A DNA stretch of 49,234 nt from Anaerobutyricum hallii DSM 3353. GTDB taxonomy: Bacteria; Bacillota; Clostridia; Lachnospirales; Lachnospiraceae. The stretch covers positions 1-49,234 of the forward strand of contig NZ_ACEP01000053.1 in assembly GCF_000173975.1 (NCBI RefSeq), in the 5' to 3' direction. A model generated the notes under the pieces. That model was given only the letters and a program-made list of their open reading frames with translations, searched no databases and was not told the origin of the DNA. Below are positions 16,827 to 25,354 of this stretch, in pieces (the first letter of the stretch is position 1; every line of letters begins with the position of its first letter). A program made the position numbers and the translations under genes.

Positions 16827-18197
16827 ATGAAGGATAAGTCGATAAAGTCAACGATGAAGAGCTGGATTATGTTATCGGAAAAAGAACTGGATGATACGCA
16901 GGTATATATGCAGGAACAGGAGCAGCAAGACCAGCAGGAAAAGGATAACAGTTTTTCCGAAGCGGAAAGCGGCAGCGGCAATGTCGGGTCAGCGAAGTAT
17001 GAGTCACAGGTGAGTGATGCCGGTACAGAGACATTTTCAGATGCAGAGAACGGTTTTGAAAGAAAGTTAAGCCGGGAAGAGCAGGTTGATCAGCTGATAA
17101 AGGAAGCTGGAGAGGAAGTAGTAGATCCAGAAGTGGACTCTGTTCCAAGAAAGAGAAGAAAGAGACACCAGAATAAGAAGGGAAAATTTGAAAAGGGAGA
17201 AGCAAGAGAATCAATAGAATCAGAAGAAAGGTTTGTATCAGAAAGTACGGATGAATCGATGTCCGATACGACAAGGGAGAAGGAATCAATGGCATCAGAA
17301 GTGGAGAATGCAGCAGAATTGATAAAGGACAATGGAAATAAATCCGATAAAAGCAGCGGAATCAGTAAGATGCTTGTCGGCGGAGTTGGAGTTCTTCTCG
17401 TTCTTATTATTGCAGGACTTGGTTATCAGACCCAGTCTTTGCAAAAGCAGAACCAGAAGTTAAAGACAGAAATCAGCACTCTTAAAAAAGAGAAGAAGCA
17501 GGCAGAACAGGCTTCGGAAGAACAGGCATTACAGACAAAGAATGAGGACGGTGTTGTAGAGAATACAGATAAGATGTTTGCTTCTGTTGGTGTCGGTGAT
17601 AAAGAATATAAACTACTCGCTAAAGTATCTGACTTTACAAAAGACGGATGGAAGTTAGAAGCACTTAGAAATGAAAATGCCACCCTCGTACCAGGCGGTA
17701 AACTTGAAAAGGATGCATTTCTTACGAATAAAGATGGCAGGAAAATCGGTGTTATTATCCGTAATTTAAGCGATAAGAACCAGAAAGTAAGTGACTGTAT
17801 TGTCACAAAGCTTTCTTTTAGTAAGGAAATGTTTGACGGACAGATCACACTTCCAGGCAGCCTGGGTTTTGACAGTACAGAAAAAGAATTAAAGGCCGCC
17901 GGATTTAAGAAAGATGCAGATGGAATATATACTTACACAAGCAAGAAGATAAAGGACGATACAATCAAAGCTGCAATGGCAGATGGAGAATCTGTATCAG
18001 AGTTTACTTTAGAGCGCGCCGTGGATGAAAGTAGTACAAGTACAGGCAATGCAGCTGCGAACACGAGTGCCAGCACAGCAGCAGGCAGTGCCACCACAAC
18101 AGCCAGTGATTCGAGTAGTGCGGAGCAAAACAGTGTCACAGCCGATACAACATTAACTAATAATTCTAATAGCGCATCAGATTCTGCAGAAGAATAG
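16827..18197 (+). CDS. uncharacterised single-pass membrane protein with coiled coil
   Basis: No family recognised for this 456-residue protein. The N-terminal ~180 residues are cytoplasmic, acidic and low-complexity with a basic patch RKRRKRH near 109. A membrane segment lies at about 182-200, followed by a coiled coil (QSLQKQNQKLKTEISTLKKE). A compact extracellular domain of about 125 residues follows, then a Ser/Thr/Ala-rich tail. The bipartite layout, with a disordered cytoplasmic part rich in Ser/Thr/Glu, is what a kinase substrate or scaffold might look like, but that is inference from the neighbourhood. Repetitive Ser/Thr codons at the 3' end may make its length variable. A strong terminator follows. 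Confidence 0.65.
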   Translation: MKDKSIKSTMKSWIMLSEKELDDTQVYMQEQEQQDQQEKDNSFSEAESGSGNVGSAKYESQVSDAGTETFSDAENGFERKLSREEQVDQLIKEAGEEVVDPEVDSVPRKRRKRHQNKKGKFEKGEARESIESEERFVSESTDESMSDTTREKESMASEVENAAELIKDNGNKSDKSSGISKMLVGGVGVLLVLIIAGLGYQTQSLQKQNQKLKTEISTLKKEKKQAEQASEEQALQTKNEDGVVENTDKMFASVGVGDKEYKLLAKVSDFTKDGWKLEALRNENATLVPGGKLEKDAFLTNKDGRKIGVIIRNLSDKNQKVSDCIVTKLSFSKEMFDGQITLPGSLGFDSTEKELKAAGFKKDADGIYTYTSKKIKDDTIKAAMADGESVSEFTLERAVDESSTSTGNAAANTSASTAAGSATTTASDSSSAEQNSVTADTTLTNNSNSASDSAEE

Positions 18198-18235
18198 AAA
18201 GTAAAGAAACAACAGAATAATATGCAATAAAAAAT

Positions 18236-18281
18236 AGCAGTCAGAAAGAGAGAAACACTTAATTTCTGGCTGCTGTTTTTT
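18236..18281 (+). terminator. Rho-independent terminator
   Basis: AGCAGTCAGAAA pairs with TTTCTGGCTGCT (one G-U) around a purine-rich loop, followed by GTTTTTT. Confidence 0.85.
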
Positions 18282-18520
18282 GAAATTAGGTTTGGTATAT
18301 TATTTTTATCATTTATAAGTTTTATCAAGCGCTGCGTAATCATGAGATAATTTAGCTATTTGGGATTAAGTATAAAGTTTTATCGTGCATTATATAATTA
18401 TGAGTTGTCAGATTATTTTTTTTAATAATAGGCTCTTAAATGTCAATTATTTTACAAAATGCAGAAATAATATTTTTATCACTTTAAATAATTAAAAAAT
18501 TAATAATTATGCAAAAAACA

Positions 18521-18549
18521 TTGACGAATCTTTCAAATAGTATTATTAT
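18521..18549 (+). promoter_or_regulatory. sigma-A promoter for the C69 dipeptidase
   Basis: TTGACG at 18521-18526 and TATTAT at 18544-18549 are 17 bp apart. The same hexamer pair and spacing occur before hflX. The remaining ~240 bp between the terminator and here are very AT-rich, with nothing else evident. Confidence 0.7.
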
Positions 18550-18656
18550 ATAGAGAAAAGACCGCAAAAAATGAATAAAAATGCAAAAGGTCATGGTGAT
18601 TTTTTCATTTTTAAGAAGGTTTTGTGGGATTTAATTGAATCAGAGGAGAAAGAAAG

Positions 18657-20540
18657 ATGAAGAAACTAATGTTAACAATGCTTTCTGTTGTAGGTATGAT
18701 GCTCTTTGTAGCATTGCCAGCGAAAGCATGTACATCCTACTATGTAGGTAAGGATTGTACAAAAGATGGAACAACAATGTATGGCCGTACAGAGGACTAT
18801 TCTCCAAAAAAGGATAAGGTTTATAAGGTTATTCAGCCGAAAAAGGTTGGGAAGAATGCGACTTTTAAAGATGAGACTGGTGCAACAACATTTCAGGCTC
18901 CAATTAAAGTAGAGACAACGTATCGTTACACAATCTGCCATGACAGTGAAGGGGCAGAAGACGGATATTTCGGTGAATTTGGAACCAATACAAAAGGTGT
19001 TTCTATGTCTGCTACTACATCTGCATCTGTAGCCAAGACGGTTGGAAAGTTTGATCCATATATAGATGCATATGAATCTAAAGTTGGCGGAATTACAGAA
19101 GAAAATCTTGCAGATTATGTACTTTGCCAGGCTTCTTCTGCAAGAGAAGGTGTAGAACTCCTTGCAGATGTTATTGATACAGTTGGTGCTGGTGAAGGTG
19201 ATGGCCTTTTCATCGCAGACCAGAACGAAGTATGGTATTTTGAAATCCTTACTGGTCATAACTACTGTGCCATTAAGATGCCTTCTGACAAAGCAGCAAT
19301 CATTCCAAACTGTTTTGTGATCGGTGATGTAGACTTAAGCGATAAAGCGAATGTTGTAGCATCTCCTAATCTTGTAAAACTGGCTAAGAATAATGGATTT
19401 TATGTAGCGGCTCAGGATGGAAAGGGTGACATCAACGTAAAACTTTCTTATTCGGGAAAGGGTTATGCAGCCCATAACGCCGACAGAATTCGTGGTGGAC
19501 AGTATCTTTTAAGTGGTCAGGATAACACAGGTATTTATGATGCAGATTATCAGGATCCTTTCTTTACCTGTAAGAATGTTACTGTAGAGAAAATGTATGA
19601 ATTAGCAGGATATCGTTACGAAGGCATGAACTTTGGAAGAAACATTTCTTACAGAATTGGAAGCAGAAGAACAGCAGAAGCTCATATTTTCCAGATTAAT
19701 TCTTCTATGCCAACAGAACTTGCTACCGTACAGTGGTTCTCTATGGCAAGCCCAGACTACTCAACATTTGTACCATTCTATGGAGCATTATTAACAGATG
19801 TATCAAAGGCTTATAAAACAGAGGCACAGCAGCCGAACTCTCGTGCCGCTTACTGGATCTTCCGTAACATTGGTTACTTATGTGAAGAGACAAATGACGG
19901 TGACGGACCAAACAGAGAGAACTATGGTAAAGGTGTAAAGCAGTTCTATAAAGCTTACATGACAAAGATGGAAGAACTTCAGAAAAATGTAAATGCACAG
20001 ATGCTTAATGTTTATAAGAATGACAAAAAGAACTTAGAATATTATGCAACAAAACTTGGTATTGCCATCGGCAATGAAACTATGGACTTTGCTAAGGCAA
20101 TGTACATGGACATCCAGACATGTAAAACAAATGGAACAAAATATGAGACATCAAGCTTAAGCGCAGATGATATCGAATATGATTTATCAATGGTAACAGC
20201 ACCAGCAAAGAAAGCTGATGACACAAAGCCTGTAACACCGGCTAAGCCATCCGCACCAGCTCGTGTACAGGTAAGGGCAAAAGCATTAAAGGGCAAAAAA
20301 GTAAAAGTAAGCCTTAAAAAGACTGCAGAAGCAAAAGGTTATGAAATTGTTTACTCCACAAATGTAAACTTCACAAAGAAAACAACCAAAAAGATTTCTA
20401 CAAAGAACCTTACAAAAACAATCAAGAAACTCAAAAAGAAAAAGACTTACTACATCAAAGCAAGAGCTTACAAATTAGATGGTAAGACAAAAGTATATGG
20501 AAGATGGAGTTTGATCAGAAAGGTGACTATTAAAAAGTAG
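18657..20540 (+). CDS. secreted C69-family dipeptidase with C-terminal Fn3-like domain
   Basis: A 627-residue Ntn-hydrolase-fold peptidase. A signal peptide of about 24 residues ends AKA, directly before Cys25 in CTSYYVGK, which would be exposed as the N-terminal nucleophile after cleavage, as in peptidase family C69 (PepD/dipeptidase A). The catalytic domain includes GRTEDYSP, YGEFGTN-like and AHNADRIRGGQY segments and runs to about residue 520. A basic Fn3-like segment of ~95 residues ends the protein (KGYEIVYST, YYIKARAY). This likely helps wall or surface binding. It is monocistronic, with a strong promoter 110 bp upstream and hairpin element B directly after the stop. Likely role: extracellular peptide degradation. 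Confidence 0.88.
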   Translation: MKKLMLTMLSVVGMMLFVALPAKACTSYYVGKDCTKDGTTMYGRTEDYSPKKDKVYKVIQPKKVGKNATFKDETGATTFQAPIKVETTYRYTICHDSEGAEDGYFGEFGTNTKGVSMSATTSASVAKTVGKFDPYIDAYESKVGGITEENLADYVLCQASSAREGVELLADVIDTVGAGEGDGLFIADQNEVWYFEILTGHNYCAIKMPSDKAAIIPNCFVIGDVDLSDKANVVASPNLVKLAKNNGFYVAAQDGKGDINVKLSYSGKGYAAHNADRIRGGQYLLSGQDNTGIYDADYQDPFFTCKNVTVEKMYELAGYRYEGMNFGRNISYRIGSRRTAEAHIFQINSSMPTELATVQWFSMASPDYSTFVPFYGALLTDVSKAYKTEAQQPNSRAAYWIFRNIGYLCEETNDGDGPNRENYGKGVKQFYKAYMTKMEELQKNVNAQMLNVYKNDKKNLEYYATKLGIAIGNETMDFAKAMYMDIQTCKTNGTKYETSSLSADDIEYDLSMVTAPAKKADDTKPVTPAKPSAPARVQVRAKALKGKKVKVSLKKTAEAKGYEIVYSTNVNFTKKTTKKISTKNLTKTIKKLKKKKTYYIKARAYKLDGKTKVYGRWSLIRKVTIKK

Positions 20541-20558
20541 ATTGCCGCAGGCAAGGGA

Positions 20559-20693
20559 AGACGCCCTCTGAAAGATAAATAGACCATATTTGTGACTTTA
20601 GTCGCTGCAGGTTGAATGTTCGCTTAGACGCTCGCATTCAACCTTTGCTCCGAGGCCACAAATATGGTCTATTTATCTTTCAGAGGGCTGTGC
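20559..20693. repeat. hairpin element copy B
   Basis: Orientation 1. The left arm CCCTCTGAAAGATAAATAGA is perfectly complementary to TCTATTTATCTTTCAGAGGG on the right. The core has CATATTTGTGACTTTAGTCG, then AGGTTGAATG pairing with CATTCAACCT, then TTGCTCCGAGGCCACAAATA. It is preceded by the flank ATTGCCGCAGGCAAGGGA, which starts right after the upstream stop codon. Confidence 0.95.
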
Positions 20694-20731
20694 TTTGGAT
20701 GGAGATGAAGTTATTTATCAAATTAAGTCAA

Positions 20732-20770
20732 AGACAGCAAGAGGAAGTATCCTTCCTCTTGCGTCTGTTT
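20732..20770 (+). terminator. terminator-like hairpin after copy B
   Basis: AGACAGCAAGAGGAAG pairs with CTTCCTCTTGCGTCT, followed by GTTT. This long stem probably terminates the C69 dipeptidase transcript. Confidence 0.7.
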
Positions 20771-20884
20771 ACCTCACAAATGAATTAAATTCTTGCACAT
20801 TTCCTCTTGTTGTGCTATGATTCCCCAAGTGTATTGAACATAAAGAAGAAGGATAATCAGGAATATACTGGTGGGAGAAAAGGA

Positions 20885-21352
20885 ATGAAAGAGAAAGAAA
20901 AAGATATTTTTGATAAGATTATGGCATTGCCGGGACTTAATATTTTTGAAGGGTTTTACCAGAAGTATAAAGAGATGCTCCTGTATTTATTTTTTGGGGG
21001 AATGACAGCGGTGATCAGTATCGGTTCCTACAGCTATTGTGATGTGGGACTGGGATTTGATCCACTTATTGCAAATATTATTTCATGGATCTTGGCGGTG
21101 ACATTTGCTTATGTGACAAATAAGGTATGGGTGTTTAGTGTGGAGACACACGGAATGCATGAACTGTTTATAGAGGCTTTTCACTTTTTTACAGGGCGCT
21201 TATTTACACTTATTGTAGAAGAAGCGATACTGTTAATTTTTATTAGTAAGCTTCATTTTAACAGTATCGTCGTAAAAGTTGTGGCACAGGTTGTTGTTGT
21301 TGTCCTAAATTATATTATCAGTAAGCTTATTGTTTTTCGTGAGAAGGAATAA
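20885..21352 (+). CDS. GtrA-family membrane protein
   Basis: A 155-residue protein with four predicted membrane helices and the GtrA pattern: an N-terminal helix with LFFGGMTAV, a second with NIISWILAVTFAYVTNKVWVF, and a C-terminal helix ending NYIISKLIVFR. GtrA proteins are thought to flip polyprenyl-linked sugars for wall polysaccharide or glycan modification. I choose ATG 20885, directly after GGGAGAAAAGGA; an in-frame ATG at 20807 lacks such a site. The 3' end overlaps the convergent trmO gene by 26 bp. No glycosyltransferase partner is adjacent, so the substrate cannot be inferred. Confidence 0.88.
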   Translation: MKEKEKDIFDKIMALPGLNIFEGFYQKYKEMLLYLFFGGMTAVISIGSYSYCDVGLGFDPLIANIISWILAVTFAYVTNKVWVFSVETHGMHELFIEAFHFFTGRLFTLIVEEAILLIFISKLHFNSIVVKVVAQVVVVVLNYIISKLIVFREKE

Positions 21353-22043
21353 CTTCTGTAACAAAAAGATCGTTAGCATTTACTGAAAAATGAATATCAA
21401 AACCTGCGTATTGCATACCGTAGATTCGTTCTGGGTCATGCTGATAGGAAGGGCGCGGGTCTAAGGAGAGGCAGTCTAAAAGAGACTGTCTTTTTTCTTT
21501 TGGGATAAGGTGCAGCAAAGCATCTTCGCAGTGGACATTCAGGCGGTGTTCCAGTGCCTTTGTGGAAAAACTTCCCAGAGCATCTGGGTGTGCATCTGCA
21601 AAAGAAAGATACGGCTTAATATCATAAATCGGGGTTCCATCTAATAAATCTGCACCGGAAACATAGAGAATGGGGCCTTCTGGAGAGTTTGGAACAGCCT
21701 TTTCAAGACGGACACAGGATAATCCGAGCGGATTTGGGCGAAAAGGAGCACGGCTGGCAAATACACCCTTTCGTTTATTGCCACCAAGTCTTGGAGGGCG
21801 GACAGTCGGTGTCCATTTATCTCTTTGGTTTTTCGAAAATTCCCAAATAAGCCACAAATGAGAAAATTCCTCAATTCCACGAATACAATCACCATTTCGA
21901 AATTCTTCCGTAAAAATAATCTTTGCCTGTAAACTATCTACAAGACCACTCTGGCGGGGAATACCGAACTTCTCTGAAAAATCTGAATGAATATAGGCAA
22001 TCGGCTTTATAGAAAGCATAACCGATGTGTCTTCGCATTTCAT
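21327..22043 (-). CDS. trmO: TrmO-type tRNA threonylcarbamoyladenosine N6-methyltransferase (TsaA/YaeB family)
   Basis: TrmO uses S-adenosylmethionine to methylate t6A37 in tRNA. The 238-residue protein shows the family beta-barrel start (IKPIAYIHSDFSEKFGIPRQ), then GIEEFSHLWLIWEF, RPPRLGGNKRKGVFASRAPF and RPNPLGLSCVRL. The YDIKPYLSFADAH segment lies near 160-175. Length fits bacterial two-domain members. It is the only gene on the minus strand in this part of the window and overlaps gtrA tail-to-tail by 26 bp. Its 5' side faces pepD across an 830-bp gap that holds hairpin elements C and D. Confidence 0.92.
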   Translation of the reverse strand: MKCEDTSVMLSIKPIAYIHSDFSEKFGIPRQSGLVDSLQAKIIFTEEFRNGDCIRGIEEFSHLWLIWEFSKNQRDKWTPTVRPPRLGGNKRKGVFASRAPFRPNPLGLSCVRLEKAVPNSPEGPILYVSGADLLDGTPIYDIKPYLSFADAHPDALGSFSTKALEHRLNVHCEDALLHLIPKEKRQSLLDCLSLDPRPSYQHDPERIYGMQYAGFDIHFSVNANDLFVTEVIPSHEKQ

Positions 22044-22083
22044 AAAATAAACTCCTTACTATTTAATTCATTGACTAACTAAC

Positions 22084-22218
22084 AGACGAAGCCAGGAAAC
22101 CAAATCCTCTATATTTGTGACTTTCGTCGCGGCGTGTTGAATGTTCGCTTCACTCGCTCGCATCCAACACTTGCTCCCAGGCCACAAATATAGAGGATTT
22201 GGTTTTCTGGCTTCTGTT
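22084..22218. repeat. hairpin element copy C
   Basis: Orientation 1. The left arm GAAGCCAGGAAACCAAATCC pairs with GGATTTGGTTTTCTGGCTTC with one G-T. The inner helix GTGTTGAATG pairs with CATCCAACAC, so the inner helix has changed on both sides relative to copy B. It forms the left part of a larger imperfect palindrome that continues to about 22460. Confidence 0.95.
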
Positions 22219-22225
22219 TTGTGGC

Positions 22226-22460
22226 TGGAGTAGATGAATGAAACAGTAGGTGGAGGATTGGGGGAGTCCTGAAATTTTCTGCTTGCTCTGAAATTATTGA
22301 TAAATTGCTGTGATAATTGTTAAAAAGAGAGGCTTTCTCTATATTTTTTAGTTCCGTATTTGGCTATTTACGATTATTCTCGAATAAGCAGAAAAACTGG
22401 CATTACGTCCTCAAATCCTCTCCCACTATTTCATTCATCTATTGTAGCCACAGCCAGAAG
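22226..22460. repeat. larger imperfect palindrome between copies C and D
   Basis: TAGATGAATGAAACAGTAGG near 22232 is matched in reverse complement by CCCACTATTTCATTCATCTA near 22422-22441, with GTGGCT also flanking on both sides. The ~150 bp between the arms has no coding potential that I can support. G-rich GGTGGAGGATTGGGGG near the left arm resembles the GGAGGGATTTGGGG repeat near hflX. Confidence 0.6.
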
Positions 22461-22545
22461 CTAGGAAATTCACATTGTTAGATAACTTTTGTCTTTATCC
22501 TCAAATACCACAACCATTATCTTAATTCAAACAAAATCCATCCAA

Positions 22546-22684
22546 AGACAGCCCGAGAAGAGAATCGATACCCTATATTTGTGGCCTCGGAGCAAAGGTT
22601 GGATGCGAGCGGGTAAGCGAACATTCAACCTGCAGCGACTAAAGTCACAAATATAGGGTATCGGTTCTCTTCTCGGGCGTCTGT
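22546..22684. repeat. hairpin element copy D
   Basis: Orientation 2. The left arm CCCGAGAAGAGAATCGATAC pairs with GTATCGGTTCTCTTCTCGGG, with one T-G. The inner helix AGGTTGGATG pairs with CATTCAACCT. It ends in CGTCTGTCTC and is followed by GCCGCAGGCAAGGAAG near 22724. It lies upstream of the pepD promoter. Confidence 0.95.
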
Positions 22685-22765
22685 CTCTTAATGAATTAAA
22701 TAGTACTATATCATTTTGGGGAGCCGCAGGCAAGGAAGAAAAGTGAATTTACCATAAGATACAAA

Positions 22766-22794
22766 TTGCGAAAAGCAAGGATTTGCGTTATAAT
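22766..22794 (+). promoter_or_regulatory. sigma-A promoter for pepD
   Basis: TTGCGA at 22766-22771 and a perfect TATAAT at 22789-22794 are separated by 17 bp, 82 bp before the chosen start. Confidence 0.7.
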
Positions 22795-22875
22795 AAAAAT
22801 CAGTATGTCGGGGCAGTCTTATTCAATTTTTGGAAAGAAAACAAGGACTGTAACAGCAAATATAGGAGGATGAAA

Positions 22876-24345
22876 ATGGGAGTTTTGAATAATTTAGTAC
22901 CAGAAAAAGTTTTTTATTATTTTGAGGAGTTATGTAATATTCCACATGGTTCAAAGAATACAAAGGCAATCAGTGATTATTGTGTTAATTTTGCAAAGGA
23001 AAGAGGATTAGCTTATCATCAGGATGCCAGTAACAATATTATTATTTTAAAGAATGGCTCTAAAGGATATGAAGATTCTAAGCCGGTGATCATTCAGGGA
23101 CATCTTGATATGGTCTGTGAAAAAGAAAAAGATTGTACAATTGATTTTGAGAAAGATGGACTTGATTTAGCGATTGACGGTGATTATATTTATGCCAAAG
23201 GAACTACTTTGGGCGGTGATGATGGAATTGCGGTGGCAATGGCACTTGCGATTCTTGATGATGATACATTAGAGCACCCGCCAATTGAGGCAGTATTTAC
23301 TGTAGATGAAGAAATCGGTATGCTTGGTGCGGTAGCGATGGACTGTTCTTCTTTAAAGTCACGTCTGATGCTGAATCTCGACTCTGAGAACGAAGGGCAC
23401 TTCCTTGTAGGCTGTGCTGGCGGAATGATGGTAGAGTGTGTATTTCCAGCAGAGAGAAGACGCTGGAGCGGCAAAGTTGTTTCTGTTCATGTGAACGGAG
23501 TTACTGGCGGGCATTCTGGTGTGGAGATTCAGAAACAGGGAGCGAATGCGAATGTAATTCTTGGAAGAGTATTATATGCCTTAAAGAAAAAGGTTGCTTT
23601 TAACGTAATCTGTGTGGATGGCGGATTAAAGGATAATGCGATTACAAGAAGTTCCAGAGCAATTCTTATGCTCGCTCCAGGAGAAGAAGAGATTTTTATG
23701 GATATCATAAAAGAGCAGCAGGAGATTATTACAAAGGAATATCATAAGACAGATGCTAATATGTCTATTGAAGGTTTCTTAGAAGTTTCTAAAGAAGATG
23801 AAGCAAGCGCGGCAGGTAAGATGCCGCTGACAGAAGCTTGTGGTAATGCAGTGATCGCAGCGCTGCGTACATTCCCATGGGGTGTTCAGAAGATGAGCCA
23901 GGACATGGAAGGACTTGTGCAGACTTCTTTAAATCCAGGTATTTTAGCAACAAAGGAAGATGAGATTTCTCTTACTTTCTCTGTACGAAGCAGTGTGGCA
24001 AGTGAGAAGGAAGAACTTTATGAAAGACTGGTGTGCCTGACAGAGAGTCTTGGAGGTAAGGTAAATCGTTCCAGTGATTATCCTGCATGGGAGTATGTAG
24101 AAGATTCTAAACTTCGCATTCTTATGGGAGATACTTACCGCGAAATGTACAAAAAAGAGCCTGTAATGGAAGTGATTCATGCAGGTGTTGAGTGTGGATT
24201 ATTCTCTGAGAAGATGCCTGGTCTTGACTGTGTGTCTTACGGACCAGATATTTTTGATATCCATACTCCGCAGGAACGTCTTTCCATTTCCAGTACTAAG
24301 AGAATTTACGAATATACAGTAGAAGTATTAAAGAGGCTTAAATAG
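22876..24345 (+). CDS. pepD: aminoacyl-histidine dipeptidase (PepD, M20 family)
   Basis: A cytoplasmic zinc dipeptidase of 489 residues that cleaves Xaa-His and other dipeptides. M20 metal-site motifs are clear: IIQGHLDMVCEK (metal His, Asp), TLGGDDGIAVA (bridging Asp), VDEEIGMLGA (general base Glu and metal Glu), LNLDSENEG (metal Asp), and the lid-domain VNGVTGGHSG. I choose ATG 22876, 6 bp after AGGAGG; an upstream TTG at 22783 lies within the promoter -10 region and cannot be the start. The stop codon overlaps the GTG start of the next gene by 1 bp, so the two are co-transcribed and probably coupled. Confidence 0.94.
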   Translation: MGVLNNLVPEKVFYYFEELCNIPHGSKNTKAISDYCVNFAKERGLAYHQDASNNIIILKNGSKGYEDSKPVIIQGHLDMVCEKEKDCTIDFEKDGLDLAIDGDYIYAKGTTLGGDDGIAVAMALAILDDDTLEHPPIEAVFTVDEEIGMLGAVAMDCSSLKSRLMLNLDSENEGHFLVGCAGGMMVECVFPAERRRWSGKVVSVHVNGVTGGHSGVEIQKQGANANVILGRVLYALKKKVAFNVICVDGGLKDNAITRSSRAILMLAPGEEEIFMDIIKEQQEIITKEYHKTDANMSIEGFLEVSKEDEASAAGKMPLTEACGNAVIAALRTFPWGVQKMSQDMEGLVQTSLNPGILATKEDEISLTFSVRSSVASEKEELYERLVCLTESLGGKVNRSSDYPAWEYVEDSKLRILMGDTYREMYKKEPVMEVIHAGVECGLFSEKMPGLDCVSYGPDIFDIHTPQERLSISSTKRIYEYTVEVLKRLK

Positions 24346-25334
24346 TGGAAAAGCAACATAAGGTGCAGTGTTACGCTGCACCTCTTGAAGGAATTACCGG
24401 CTATATTTACAGAAATGCTCATCAGCATATTTTTCAGGGGGTTGATAAATATTTTACACCGTTTGTTACACCAAAGCCGAAAAAAGGGTTAAATACAAGA
24501 GAGAAGAACGATATTGCGCCGGAACATAATAAAAATATTCCTGTTGTACCACAGATTCTTACCAATAAGGCCGCAGATTTTATCAAGGTAGCAGGGATGA
24601 TGGAAGAGCTTGGATATAAAGAGGTTAATCTCAATCTTGGCTGTCCATCCGGGACAGTAGTTTCTAAGAAAAAAGGAAGTGGATTTCTTGCAGATTTAGA
24701 GGGAATGAAGTACTTTTTTGATGAAGTGTTCTCTCAGGTAAATATAGAAGTATCCGTTAAGACGAGACTGGGTGTGGAGAATCCAGATGAGGTTATAGAT
24801 TTGATGAACATTTATAATGCATTCCCGATCTCGGAGGTAATCGTTCATGCAAGGGTCAGAGAAGATTACTACAAAAGGCCGGTCAATCAGGAAGCATTTG
24901 CTCAGTGCCTTGCTATAAGCAAACATCCAGTATGTTATAATGGCGATTTATTTACCGTACAGGATATTGAGAACTTGACCGCAAAATTCCCAGACATTAA
25001 AGCAGTTATGCTTGGACGCGGAATGATTGCAAATCCACAGCTTACGGAAGTATTTTGTGGAAGGGAAGCACATGGAGATAGTACCAGTGTTGAAAACAGG
25101 CAGGGACTTGATTATGTGCGCTGGAAAGCATTTCTTGATGAATTGTGTTATGGATATGAACATATCATGTCCGGCGGAAGGAATGTCCTGTTTAAGTTAA
25201 AAGAAGTATGGTCTTATATGATTACATTTTTCCCTGAAAGTGAGAAATATGGGAAAAAGATAAAGAAGGCAAAAACAGTTGAGGAATATCAGAGAATAGT
25301 AGATACACTTTTTAGAGAAATGGGGATAGTTTAA
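24345..25334 (+). CDS. tRNA-dihydrouridine synthase (Dus family)
   Basis: A flavoenzyme of 329 residues that reduces uridine in the tRNA D-loop. The TIM-barrel start APLEGITGYIYRNAHQ corresponds to the family APM.G.T motif. NLNLGCPSGTVVSKKKGSGF carries the catalytic Cys, VSVKTRLG the FMN-binding Lys/Arg, IVHARVREDYY the FMN-binding His, and CYNGDLFT plus MLGRGMIANP close the phosphate site. It starts with GTG at 24345, sharing one base with the pepD stop; no separate ribosome site is obvious, so translation depends on pepD. The exact subfamily cannot be decided by eye. Confidence 0.9.
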   Translation: MEKQHKVQCYAAPLEGITGYIYRNAHQHIFQGVDKYFTPFVTPKPKKGLNTREKNDIAPEHNKNIPVVPQILTNKAADFIKVAGMMEELGYKEVNLNLGCPSGTVVSKKKGSGFLADLEGMKYFFDEVFSQVNIEVSVKTRLGVENPDEVIDLMNIYNAFPISEVIVHARVREDYYKRPVNQEAFAQCLAISKHPVCYNGDLFTVQDIENLTAKFPDIKAVMLGRGMIANPQLTEVFCGREAHGDSTSVENRQGLDYVRWKAFLDELCYGYEHIMSGGRNVLFKLKEVWSYMITFFPESEKYGKKIKKAKTVEEYQRIVDTLFREMGIV

Positions 25335-25354
25335 TATCCCCGGAGGTGAATGAT

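Noticed and set aside
22527-22733. Reading frame on the minus strand across hairpin element D
   Set aside because: It is made almost entirely of repeat sequence, and similar frames appear in the other copies only because the elements share sequence. No ribosome site.
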